Positions 48,213 to 60,070 of a stretch of DNA of 64,000 nucleotides are shown here, in pieces. Under the pieces are notes generated by a model. The model did no database searches and had not been told where the DNA came from. It was given only the letters and a program-made list of their open reading frames with translations. Source of the DNA: Solea solea (Eukaryota > Chordata > Actinopteri > Pleuronectiformes > Soleidae). How positions within the stretch are numbered: the stretch's first letter is position 1; each line of letters begins with the position of its first letter. Where the stretch lies: contig NC_081153.1 of NCBI RefSeq assembly GCF_958295425.1, positions 19,994,720-20,058,719 on the forward strand, in the 5' to 3' direction. The position numbers were made by a program, and so were the translations under genes.

Positions 48213-50380
48213 GTAAGAGCAGAATGAGAGGCAGAGACTTCAGTAACCAGGCTCTACTTCATTCATACTCTCTCCATTGAAAGTTAGGCTTAAAATCCTT
48301 ATTATTGATAAAGCTTATGGTTAGAGCTATCTCAGGACTACATGAACTATCCCTTAGTTATGCTGCTATAACTATGACACTCTTACTAAACATGATGTTG
48401 TGAGATAGGCTAATGCTAATTTTAGGATGACCAAAGTGAGACAAACAGTCAAAGTAATTTGTACCAACAGTTTTAAAAGATGGTTTTAATTGAAAAAATG
48501 TTGCATGTCAACACATTTAACTGTTTACTGAGTTGCTAAAGTTAGCATTTAGCACAAGTCTGCCCCTGTTCCAAGCTAAGGTACTCAGGTAACATTCTTC
48601 TTCAGTTATTTCAGTCAGATTTTTTCCCCCCGACAGACTGGGTGGTATCCAGTGTGCTTTCACTCAGAGCGACGACCTTTCTGGTATTATCTGTTTGTTC
48701 CCATGTTACACTAAGGCAAACATTGCAGCGTCAATAATAAAGATATCATTCGTGTCTCCTCATGTCTCTTCCATCCACGGCCAACAACAAATTCAGATGT
48801 AAGCCAGAGGCTCTTTTTTTCCTTTTCAGCCACAGATCCCGGGCAGAGCTCCGTGTCCTGACAACAGCAACCAGAGAGCAATCAGACTGCGTTCAAGAGC
48901 CACAATTAGATTTGTACGGTCTTTGCTCCAAACCTGGTGTTGAGCAAGCAGCCTGCCCTAGACTACACCCTGCTATGAGTCCATTAAGAAACTACCCACA
49001 CTACACCCATTCATCTCTGTTAGAAGGGGTATGCAGGAAACCAGAACCTCATTTCCAATACACTGCCGGTCATACTCGAGGCATACACTCACACAAAGAC
49101 CCCGGCACGGATGGCTTGCGATGTATCACTGACTTTCCTATTCAGATATTCAGATATAAGCTCTTTGGTGATGATGTATGATTGTGCGTGATTCTTTTGA
49201 TTTGAGAGATTAACTTACAGAAACATGTACATGCAGGTAGGACTCGAGGGGCTCAAAGTCATGGAGAACATTGCTGGCTAAATAAAGCATGAGGGAGATA
49301 AGGTTAATGTGTACTCTGTGGTCAGGAGAGACACCAAAAGTAGGTCGATTGGCAGAGGATTGTTTGGCTTGCAACAAAATGTGAGTAACCGAAATGTACG
49401 TGGAAGCAAAAGTCAGGAATTCCTCTTACGATTGTGTTTGTTTGCTCTCTGTGCACGTTTCAAACTGAGAATGTGCCCTTAATTGTACTCTGGAACGTCA
49501 CATGTTTCAGCCAGAGGCGCTGGTGGTCCTCCCCAAACCCCAGCATGTTTGGAGCTGAGGGTTGTTGCCTCGTTTAGATCATTTCACTTCCCAGAATCCC
49601 CCTCCTGCATTGCCCCTGCCCGCAGAGCACAAAAGGATGGATGGATCCTCTCCATAAATAACCAGCAGAGCGAAGCCAAAACCACTATGTTTTTCTCTCC
49701 ATGCTTTGTTTCAAAGCCCCGGATAGTTCACTCCAGAAACTCGCTCCTGTCCAAATGTGCTGGATCCGTCTCAGACACAGATAAATCTTTGGCACACATT
49801 TAAATGCAGGGGGAAAACAAAAGCATTGAATTTGATCAATTGAGAAGAAAACTGTTATTTGAAATCAAATATGACCACAGTAGTCTGACTTGTCTGTACA
49901 TGATTATAAATATGGGAAAAGGTTAGAATGTGTTGATGTTAAGCCCCTTTTTTCCCCTGAAAGGAAATAAGTTTAATAGATTTATCATGCAAAACTGTCA
50001 AATGCTGCTGACCTCTTTCCTCTCCTCAAACTTTCAGTCTGTTGTGTGTAAGTTTAATACGACAGGGAATGGATATGTGTTAGTCAAGACAAAACAAAAT
50101 CAAATATGTCACTGTGGGAGTTGTGAACTTGCACAAAGAGCCCGAGTGTCGCCGAGTCTTAAACAAGACAAAACTGAAACATGAAGAAATTGATAAACAG
50201 AGACTCAACAGTCGGCTCATTCAGACCAAACCATGAGTGGCTCTGTTGCGTTTGTGCTGATCGGTCAACAGAGACTCTGTAATTAAATGTAGCATTAAAA
50301 AAAAGTCTACGGGGGAAACGGTGAAGTGAAATAAAGACACACTCGAGAAAAGGGACATTTTGACATTAAAACTACTGTTA
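48213..50380. other. Non-coding stretch
   Basis: The 139-codon frame at 48,762-49,181 contains an acceptor-like tract ending at 48,829 (CTCTTTTTTTCCTTTTCAG) but shows no recognisable domain. A 106-codon frame at 49,483-49,803 is also unrecognised. Confidence 0.45.
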
Positions 50381-50432
50381 TGAATTTCCCCCTGGGGACA
50401 AATAAAGTTTTTTTGAATTTGAAATTGAATGA
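50381..50432 (+). repeat. LINE 3' tail fragment
   Basis: GAATTTCCCCCTGGGGACAA then ATAAAGTTTTTTTGAATTTGAAATTGAAT, the same tail type as the reverse-strand copy at 43,741. Confidence 0.55.
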
Positions 50433-53400
50433 AACCCGATCTACAGTAGACTGTTATTGTTATTACAAGGAAGCAGAGTCACATGATCTCTCATATTAAT
50501 GAGCTAAGCTTTAAAAGAATGTATAGAATTATTTCATGGGTGATGTTTTTTTATCTGTATTTGCGACTTTGATCCTTTATTCCATGAGTGGTCTTCATTT
50601 CTTACTTATAATCGAGCGATATCTATCTTAAAATGTATATAGTTAATGTATTTTGGATTATTTCGGTTTGCTATGGTATGATAATGTTATAGCAATCTTA
50701 TGTTTGCATAATCGGCCACCATGTGATTAGGAAATCCATTAATTGTGGTTTAACAGACAAAAATAAACAAAAACAATACAAAGAAACAACTATTCCACAT
50801 ATTAGGCAAGTTTCCTTTGGGCTTTTGAAGTGTACACACTTGTGGAAAGAAAATAAGGCCTAGTTTAGTATTTAACAAATGTAAAAAAGACATTTCAACT
50901 TCTCATATTGGTGACATGTGACTCTGCACTTAATAATCAATTGGTTAATGAGAGAAATAATTAGCCACTTAATTCAACAACTAACCCTCATCCTTGAATG
51001 CTTGGCTTAAGGGTGTCTCATTTCACTACCCACAGTGCTGCAGCTTTCAAGCACTCTGGGATTAGTGGCCTGATTAAAGCTGTATATGCTCCCTGTAAAA
51101 CACACACACACACACACCACATACAGTAAACACACACACACTCACACGGTCACGCGCACATCTCTCCAGTCAGACGGAGAACACGGGGAGGAGGTCAATA
51201 AGCTCAGTCTGTCACGTTGCCAACAGGAGGTCTTATCACACTTCAGGCCAGGTGGAGAATCTCACAGCACAAATGTGAGTGTCAACACATTATCAGGCAT
51301 CATCACACTCCAATCACAGCCCAGACTCTAAATCCTAGACTGCTGACCTGACACACACACACACACACACACACACACAACCCCTACCAGACGAACTCAA
51401 GTCACTTTATCAGTGCCAACCATGTGTTCATGTGAATTCATTATGTTAATGACATCAAAATGTGTCATTACAATATGTTTACATGCAATTAATTATACTT
51501 TTAACACTCCAACATCGACGTTTCAACCACTACTAGCTTTCAATTTGAGGATTATCCATTAGGCTATGGGTTAATTCCTTTTTTTTTTTAGTTAACATAC
51601 TTTTAGACTATGAATTTTAAAACTATTTCAGTTGACGACTTATCACCAACTACTTGAAGTAGCAACTTAAGGTCCAATTGCTACCGACTCTGTTTTGGAA
51701 TACCACCATTCATTACACCTAAAGCCCCTGGTATCGCGGACCCTGGTATACATGCGTCAGGATCCTGTCGTATCCCACTTCACCATCGGGTGGCGGTACA
51801 AGTCTGGACCCAGGCAATAGGACGCATTCCTACCAAAGAAGAAGAGAACGATGCTACAGCTCCCTCGGACACGTCTGGTTTGAGTGGCTCACAGCTGTAA
51901 AGAGTCAGAGGGTCAGCCGGGTCGTGGGTCACCAGGTCGAGGCTTGGATGACTATCCTTGGCGACTATTTCTTCTGTTGTCAAAATGTTTTTTCTGCTTG
52001 GTGGGCGGGGCTTAATACTGCGCCTACCGGTGGGGCGGAGATTGATTTTGCGCATGTGCTGTCCAACAGCCCTGTGACCCTCATGACAATGGATGGATAA
52101 TGCAATGGACAGGTAATTGAGACAATAAACTTCTCAGGAAAATTTTTGACATTATAAATCAAAAGTTATTGTGATGTATTTTTCATTCAAAAGAATAGGG
52201 GTTGCAGTGATGTCCGCATTGGTTGGTTTCCAGTGTGATTTTTTTGTGTTTATGTTTGGAATTGTACTTTTTTTTATACTTGTTGTTCTCCCTGCAGCAG
52301 CAGAACACCCTGTGGTGTTAGTATTCTTGTTAGAGATCACTGTAAGACACTTAATCATGGGGATAATGCTCGTGCCTGGAGAAAGAATCGTTCATGTGAG
52401 CTGTTTTCTGACGGCAATCTGCTCCCATCTGTCGACCGGGGGGGGCATACAGTACTGTGTTTGGCTTATTGTTCACTGGAGGATATGATTGAGTGCAAGA
52501 CCTGACGTCTACAGTATATGGTGTCACTATCAAATGCATGACCTCTGTGTCCTTGGACTTCAAGTGCAAAATAGGGATTTTGCACTTCTCTCTTTTCTGT
52601 TCGAGCACCCCTGTTGTATGCAGGGATCTGTATGTCGTCTGAATTTTAAAAACTGCTCTTGACACTGAAGCATTATTCTGCAGTAGCTGGTGACAGAATG
52701 ATGAACAGTTAGCTCTGCAGCAGAATACAAGACCAATCTAGAGGCAAATTACTCACTGGGGAAGGTGTGCCCAGGCAATGTACAATGAATGAACAAGCGA
52801 GAGGAATGAAGAACAGAGTGATCATTGAACTGCGGGTTTTAAAAGATGGCCTCAGTGCCCAGTTAAGAGTAATTCACGCTCACAGTGAGCATTAACGTGT
52901 GCAGCGCAATCTAGCTCTAATACAGACTTTACAGACCTTGTTTTTCAGCGAGCGTGGATCATTTATATCACTGCCAAGTCGAAGGCCAAATAAAGCAAAA
53001 GCCTCAAGCCGTGCACAAGGAGCTATTCAGATCGTTGAAATACAACTGTGACAATCAGACGTAAATGTAGCCCTTCTTGTTAGTGAGGTTGGTCAAAGTG
53101 GAGCCTTGGCACGGTTGCTAAAGGCTACAGAGCAATAGAGCTGCGACTGTTTCCTCTGATCTGAGGCTAACGATGCAGAAGGGACTTAATCTACTGTAAT
53201 GTTTGAGCAGTGTGACTGAGAACATCAAGCACAGACTGTAAAGGCTGTGAGAGCAGTCATGGTGCGACGACGTGGAAAGCTTGATCTCGTTTTTCTCTCA
53301 AGTTCATTGTGTTGCCTCTACCAACACTCGCTCTGAAAATGGGAATAATCCCTTCAACCAAATCCTTAGAAAAACAACGTGGCAGTCAATATGCCTTAGA

Positions 53401-53759
53401 GGTGTGAGTGGGAGGTTTGAGACAGGCAGTTGCTCATAGGTCAATCCCTCCCTCCCTCCCTCCCTCCTCCACCACCTCCTTCTCCAGATCTTCCCATCCT
53501 TTTCACATGCTGTGTCCACATGATTGTGTACATTCATCCATAAATTCTTACCAAAATGAGCTTCTGAAGCAGTTTGGTATTCCACACAGGCACTAACCCT
53601 GATCCCACATTCCATCCCAGTAGGTAGTGATGGTGACACTAAAAGGTTTAAATCAAGAAGAAGCAAGGCAGAGTTGTAGGAGTGGGACTCGCGGCAGAAC
53701 TCTTCATATAGAGCTTCACTTCAAAACATGCGTTCAAGTTCATCGTCATTGATTTGCAT
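50433..53759. other. Non-coding stretch with (CA)n tracts
   Basis: CA tracts lie at about 51,099-51,142 and 51,352-51,379. A family A scrap (CCCTGTGACCCTCATGACAA, GGATGGATAATG) sits at 52,069-52,100. G8 lies near 52,439 and (CCCT)n at about 53,443-53,467. The block 52,860-53,090 is non-repetitive by eye. No exon recognised. Confidence 0.5.
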
Positions 53760-54016
53760 GCATACTATTCTACTGCAGTGCTATTTTTTTGCAATTGGAT
53801 ATTCAATATTATACAATCATTATAGAGTTTTTACTGGCATTATAATTTCATATTTTTATATTTCAGGGTTTAAACTGTCATATGCTTCTGTATAATTGTG
53901 CATATTCTATTCTTTTATTCTTATCTTTAATGCACAGTGTATCCTTATGTTCTATGCCTGATGTCTAATGCTGCTGTAACAGAACAATCTCCCTGTCTGG
54001 GATTAATAAAATACAT
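53760..54016 (+). repeat. LINE 3' UTR-like fragment
   Basis: T-rich sequence ending in TATGCCTGATGTCTAATGCTGC, TCTCCCTGTCTGGGATTAAT and AAAATACATCCATCC. This is the GGGATTAATAAA(R)TA(TCC)n ending typical of L2-type fish LINEs. Confidence 0.55.
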
Positions 54017-54454
54017 CCATCCACAAATTCATTCATCTATACAAACCATCCAATGTAGTCTACAGTTAACACATTTAAGTTGATCAATCACATCAACATT
54101 TTAAAGAAAAGTGACCAGAAATGTCCTCCTCTGATCGTAACTGTGCTTCTTTTTTATTTTACTACAGGTCTCTGCTGAAAACACAGGGCAAACCCACACT
54201 GGCAGCAGCAAGATGCATGGAGTTATCAGGTTTCAGCAACGTATCAGTGATATCTGAAGTAATCTGTGCATGCATGAAGTATTCTGTCAACAAAAACAAA
54301 AATGAAGTCTTCGTATGATCTGGCGATGACATAATGCTGTTACTCACAGGAAGTGGGTTGTTTTAATTCACTGCTGGTAATTGAGTTGCAATCGATAACC
54401 AATCAAGAAGCAAAGGGTGGTTCACTGAGTTACTGAATCCTTGTATTCACTCTA
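54017..54454. other. Non-coding spacer
   Basis: Nothing recognised; opposed 60-65-codon frames only. Confidence 0.5.
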
Positions 54455-54598
54455 CATTGACCGTGGAGTGAATGGTTGTTGGTCCCCATGTGACTGGTGA
54501 TGTACCCCACCTTTCACCCTATGTCAGCTGGGATTGGCACCAGCGGTCCTGTGACCCTCATGTGGAAGATAAAGCAGGAGACAATGAATTGATGAAAG
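54455..54598 (+). repeat. Family A SINE-like repeat, copy 13 (3' half)
   Basis: ATTGACCGTGGAGTGAATGG, ACCCTATGTCAGCTGGGATT, CCTGTGACCCTCATGTGGAA, GATAAAGCAGGAGAC and AATGAATTG. Only the distal half is present. Confidence 0.75.
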
Positions 54599-57289
54599 AA
54601 TCTTTTTGTTCCAGAAGGCATTTTCAAATGAAAACATCAGCAGCTTTTCCACTTTTCCCACTTTTGTTTTAGCGGCTGGAAAACGTTGGATATATAGTCA
54701 CAGTTTACACTCTCAGTATTTAAAAAGGAAGGAGGCCCCTGAGGCTACTTATATAAGAAGCTCAGTGTGTTTTTATCCTACTGCTACTGACAGTTAAATG
54801 TTTAGGGTGTTTTTTTTGTTGCTATTGAGAAAAATGACCCTTGTAAGGCAACTACGTATATGCAAAGTTTAAAACACAAATGGCAGAAAAACATCAAGGC
54901 CCCAACTGTGTGTCAGACTCATATTTTCTCGCTCTCCTCTGTCTTGTGTGTTTTGTACATTCCTCTCTGCTGCTGCTCGGCCACGAGGCAGCACAGGGTC
55001 ACAGGGCACAAAGAGGGAGACACTGAAGACGAGTGGGGGGCCTCCCCTCTCTGAGTGCCGACTGTGGAGCAACAAGGAGGGTGGTGATGTTGAAGAGATG
55101 GGGGTGGAGGGATGGTGGTCCCATAAATCTGCCCGAGCCGGTTTTGCGAGAGTTTGAGGGACAGACTTTCACAGGCAGCAGTGAGGGGCCTCTACAGAGG
55201 AGCTGTTGTCAGCCTTTTCCTCCACAGCACCTCCTGCTTCTGTCCATCCGGCCCAGCGCAGCAGTGATGATCCCTGCTCCGGGCTACAGAGCCCTGTGAT
55301 CTCCACTTATGGAAGATGTATGGCTGTTCAGCCCTCCGGTAAACCCGGGGTCAGTTCTGCGGGGGCACTTATGTAACCTAAACATCACAGACACCTGGCG
55401 GAGATGAAAGACGCCAGGCTCATCTGTCCCTCGCTGTTTCCACGCTGAAATGTGCCATAATAACACCGAGAGACCTGTGAGCCCATAAAGACCGGAGGCC
55501 TGCTCTGCCCATGAAATACAGTCCGCATTAGACCGCTAATACTGCAGCCGTGGTGGCAGTTGTCATGGCGACCGAGACTCTACGCTCTTCCCTTGGCTGC
55601 CGAGATTCAAAATGAGGATTTTGGGCAGCACCTCAAGCTTTAAATCCTCTTGTGCTGTTTTCAGGGTGCAAACTAGAGGATTTCCAAATGTGCACTATGC
55701 AGACATAACAAAAGGGTGGAGCCAATTTTTTAACATTTTCATCACAAAAACACAGACACAAGATAATGTTGAGACACAGGATCACGCAGTCGGTGTTTTA
55801 AGCGATTATTGAGTAGAAAACTGAGAAAAACAGTCATGGAGGTGGACTGTTGACAACATCAGCCAGTCGTGCCCAGCTAAAAGTATTATAATAATGAAGT
55901 ATTTAAGAACTTTAAACCCCCTTTAAAACAAAAAAATTAAAAACAGCGATTGATTAGCTCCGGACTAACCCTTTCTTTCCCTGACAATTGTGTTGCATTT
56001 AACATGGATGTAGGACCAACTTACCCTTGATGTCACTCACATGGCCTCATAGCTGACCAGCTTTATTATTATAATGCCAATTCTCGTCCCTCTATCGTTT
56101 GTCCCCCATCTCCCGGTTGAACCTTGTTTGCCAAATGAGCTCCCAAGCCACACCACACGTGATGTCAGCGGGTCCTTCACCTCTAACTGACTCAGCATAA
56201 ATGTTTTGTCATTGCAATCTCACCACATTTCATTTTAACACACACAAGGACAAAAAAAAGAACAATGTCAATTTAAACCTAGAAAAGACAGTTGAGTTTG
56301 TGTGCAATGGGGCCCCAGATTAGGGGGATCAATTATTTTCTGTCATGCCCCCCCGGGGGACCTTCACGGCCCCCCTGTATTGAAATACTATTTAGAACCT
56401 GATAATATTTATTTCTTTATTTATCTGTATAAACCACTGTGTGAGTTGTCCGCCCTGCCTCTCACGGCCCCCCTGACACCTCACCACGCCCGCCTCACTA
56501 TTTGAGAAGTACTAGTGTGAGTGCCAAAGTGTGGTTGAAGGGCAAAACAGTCGTGTGGAGCTCTTTCGGTGCATACATAGACCATTTACCATACCAGTGA
56601 CAACAAGCTGATAACATACTGTATGTCAAGCTTGAGTTGGAACCAGTTGAAATGAAGCGCCACCGGAGAAACAAGACTAATGGACTCATTCAGTTCAGCC
56701 AGATGTTGTATAAGGGAATAAACAACCCTTTTTGGCTAATTTCAGGCTGTTTTTTTCTGCAGCACTGATACAAACAAATGGCAAAACGAGCTGTTTGTCG
56801 GAGGAAACAGGTGCTCACATGCACATAATCACATGCCATACTCGGAGAAGAATGGTCCCCCATACCTACTTGTGGCCCAGAGAATGGGCTCCAGCTGGGC
56901 ACAGTGTACACTACACAAACAAGTGTTTTGAGCACGCTTTCATGAGAGGCATTCATCTGAGGATATGACTGTTCGCAGGGGACAATGAGAGTCGATACAG
57001 GGTCCCTGTGATTGTGATAAATGAGCTGACACAAATTAGAGCAGTAGGAAACACATGAGAGGCAGGCTAATTACAGGAGATGTTAAAGAGGGCAGGGGCA
57101 CAGAGAACGGTCTCTGTAACAACAGGGCGGATTATGAGAAAATGGGCACGAACAGAAAGGGCACCCCACCACTCCTGCACATGACCTTCAGTCCGAAGGA
57201 ACACGGCTGGATTGTGTGAAGTAGTTGTTTCTCCAGATGTTCCCAAACTCCAGAAGATTGGGTCCAGACATGACCAGGGCAGCAGGAGA
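54599..57289. other. Non-coding stretch
   Basis: The block 55,000-55,600 is the most GC-rich interior region, with an acceptor-like TTTTCCTCCACAG (55,216-55,228). An exon there cannot be excluded, but no coding signature is visible. A repeat trace with CACGGCCCCCCTG twice lies at 56,367-56,476. Confidence 0.45.
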
Positions 57290-57860
57290 TCGACTGTCGG
57301 GCACATTCAAGAATGTCCAGAATGTCCAGGTGATGTTCCAGACATTCTCTCAATTATCCGGAGATTTTCCTGCTGCGTTCCCATATACGTTCACTCTGAC
57401 TCTGACATGTGTGCTTGCGGGACAAGTCCTGCAAAGTGTTGGAAGTTGTGTTCTCACATACATGTTTGGAATGATCCTAGCATCCTTATCATATCCTTTG
57501 GTTAAATTAGCTTCTGTGTGGTTGCTTGACTTTTTACAGACATGTGCTGCGGATAAGGTCCAGAGAATTGGGTGCATGGTCCGGAGATTACTATTCACAT
57601 ATGAAGAACACATTAGGAGATCGTCTGGGTGAGATGGGATCACATCAGCAGGAGAATGTCAGGAGAATCCAGACGAGGGGTGGCGCCAGGCTTGAGAATG
57701 CAGGTTATAGGAGTATGGGACACTTGTATCCATTCACCCAGAAATCAGGCAGGAGAATTTCTGAAGAAGGTCCGGAACAACGTCTGTAAACATTTCCTTT
57801 CTCACTTCGAGACCCTCTGGACCATTTCCAGAGAATCTCTGCACTTCAGTGCATGACATG
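57290..57860 (+). repeat. Internally repetitive block of unknown class
   Basis: Adjacent AGAATGTCCAG units (57,310-57,329), then GTTCCAGACATTCTCTCAAT, ATCCGGAGATTTTCC and repeated AGGAGAAT motifs. The opposed frames of 97-135 codons are unrecognised. It reads as a dispersed repeat. Confidence 0.4.
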
Positions 57861-58083
57861 AAAGCATGTTTTCTCCGTTTTAACTAAGATCTTGGACTTC
57901 CAAACAAGAAATGTTTTCTACTTAAAGACCAAGTGACCTTTTAGTGGATATATGTGAGTAGAAAAGAGACTTGCAAGGAATGGTTTGTGGAAACCATTCC
58001 TTGCTGCTCAATGATCAAAGTTGGTCTCTCAAAGTATCTGTCTTAAGAAGTGGATGTACAAAGTTTTTTTTCCCCCTCGACTG

Positions 58084-58355
58084 CAGGGGCCTTAAACTCA
58101 AATGACCCGGGGTCCGCATGAGCTCCAAGACGAGGGGCCAGTCAAGCAACAAAATCAACTCTTCAGTAGGGGTGAGCGATATTAGCAATTACTGTGACAA
58201 CATTTGGGGTTAGGGTTATAATATTTGACGTCATTTCAGAATAAAGGTGGTTGTTTTGATACATAATGATATGATTCACAATAATAAAAACGGGCCGCAT
58301 GAAATCACTTGAAGGGCCATCATTTGGGCCATGGGCCACGAGTTTGAGACCTTTG
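58084..58355. mobile_element. hAT-like non-autonomous element
   Basis: 272 bp. The left end CAGGGGCCTTAAACTCAAAT and right end CCACGAGTTTGAGACCTTTG are imperfect inverted repeats of the CAGGGGTCTCAAACTC type. The flanking 8-mers CTCGACTG (58,076-58,083) and TTCTACAG (58,356-58,363) agree at 5 of 8 positions, as expected for an old 8-bp hAT duplication. Confidence 0.65.
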
Positions 58356-58363
58356 TTCTACAG

Positions 58364-59389
58364 GATAAAAGTGGAAAAACAGTTCGGTGAGTCAGAATAT
58401 GTCTTTGTTTCCAAAATTCCAAAACACAACATAATGAATCCCAAAGGCTGTAATTTGGGTTATATGTAGGTTGTATCCTTATACTGTCAATCAAAGGTTT
58501 TATTATTGTCTTATGCAAGTCAAATCTTTAAGTTCTCTTCTTTACATTGGAATAAACAGTGGTTAAACCAGTTTTCAATCTACTAAGCATTAAATGTTGA
58601 ACCAAAACTGGACTTTTAACTCAACCATATCTGACTGAAAAAAATGACTGAGAAATATTTGATATATTTGATATTTTTGATATTTTGAAGACAAGAATCT
58701 CTTGGTTTTGCATGTCCGTCACTTCTATGACATATGATGCATTTCTCAGATCACAGTAACAGTTTACAGAGAAAAGGCTGAGCGGGCTGATGCAGACCTT
58801 CCTGTCACCTCAGATCAGCCTGGGTGTTTTTTCTCACCTCTGTCAAACGTCTCTGAACTGCTCGTGTGGAGGTGACATCTCACATAACTTCTGCAATATC
58901 TTCTTCGTAAAAGTCCGGGTGAGCAATACATTAACTTTTAAATCATCCGTACTTTGTCTGTATTGTACTTATCTGACCTGTGCTTTTTGTTATCAACTAT
59001 GTTTAACTTCCTCTTTGGTAATAGTAACATAAAGTACATGCTGCAGCATTTCTATGATGGAAAATAACAATATTTTAAGGAAAACTAGAACTCTGTTCGT
59101 AGTCATTTGAGTGATGTAATCTGCATTCACTACACACTTACTCCTTACACCATACTTTTGTTTAACAACTTCCGTGTTAGTGCTTCATCTGTTGGAATTT
59201 GATCACATCATGAAAGGTGATTCATTGTTGTGGTTCAGGATGTGAGAAATCCCTATTGTAAAGTAATAGCCTGTTGAAATATGTGTGTGTGTTAATGTGA
59301 GCTATTTCATTTTAATTTAAGGTTCCTGAATTTGACCAAACTGCTTAGACAGGAAGTCGTACTAAAGTGGCAACACTGGTCGTTTTGAG
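58364..59389. other. Non-coding stretch
   Basis: No gene recognised. The 80-codon frame at 58,790-59,032 contains a donor-like CGGGTGAGC near 58,917 but no domain. Confidence 0.45.
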
Positions 59390-60070
59390 TTTCTTTATGG
59401 TTTTAGGTCTCGTCCTCATTCTGTGTCTCTTTTTGGTAATTTTGTATTTTTCTGATACAATTGAATATAAAATGCTCTATTGTGCCCTTAAGGAAATGCA
59501 TTCTGGGCTCAGAGGTGCTGCAGTGTAGTGATGCTGTAGATCAACTTCACATATCACAGTGAACAAACACATTGTTTTACCTATTTACTGCATTTTTTCT
59601 GTCTTTTCTCTTCTGGTAATTTTGTCTCTCTGGTCGTTCTCTGGTCTTTTTGGGATTTGTGTCCTGGGGTCATTTGTGGTCTTGTTGAAATGATTCCTTT
59701 TCTCTGGTGATTATTGTGTTTCGTGTTCATTTTGCATCTCTTTGTGGTTTTTGTAAGGTCTCTTGGTCGTTTTTGAGTCTTGTGGCCTTTTAGTATCTCT
59801 CTCTCTCTCTCTCTCTCTCCCTCTCTCTGTGTCTTGTGGTAATTTTTTTGTCACTTTGTGGTTATTCTCTGATCTTTGTGGTTGTTTTCTGATCGTTGTG
59901 GTGGTTCTTTGGTCTCATTTAGGTCATTCTTGTGTCTTGTGATAAGTTAGTGTCTCTGTGGTTTGTTATCTTGTCTCTTTGTGGGTGATCTTGAGCCCTC
60001 TGGTCTTTTTGCATCTCTCTCACTGGTCATTTTTGTGTCTTGTGGTCATTTTTGCATCTCTTTGTGAACA
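59390..60070 (+). repeat. Degenerate flank of T/G-rich minisatellite
   Basis: Loose, unequal versions of the units seen downstream (GTGTCTCTTTTTGG, TTGTGGTTTTTG, TTTTGAGTCTTGTGG), with a (CT)n tract at 59,795-59,828. Divergence falls toward 60,070. Confidence 0.75.

Noticed and set aside
57225..57643. Overlapping 97-135 codon frames on both strands
   Set aside because: They lie in an internally repetitive block; neither strand shows a recognisable family.
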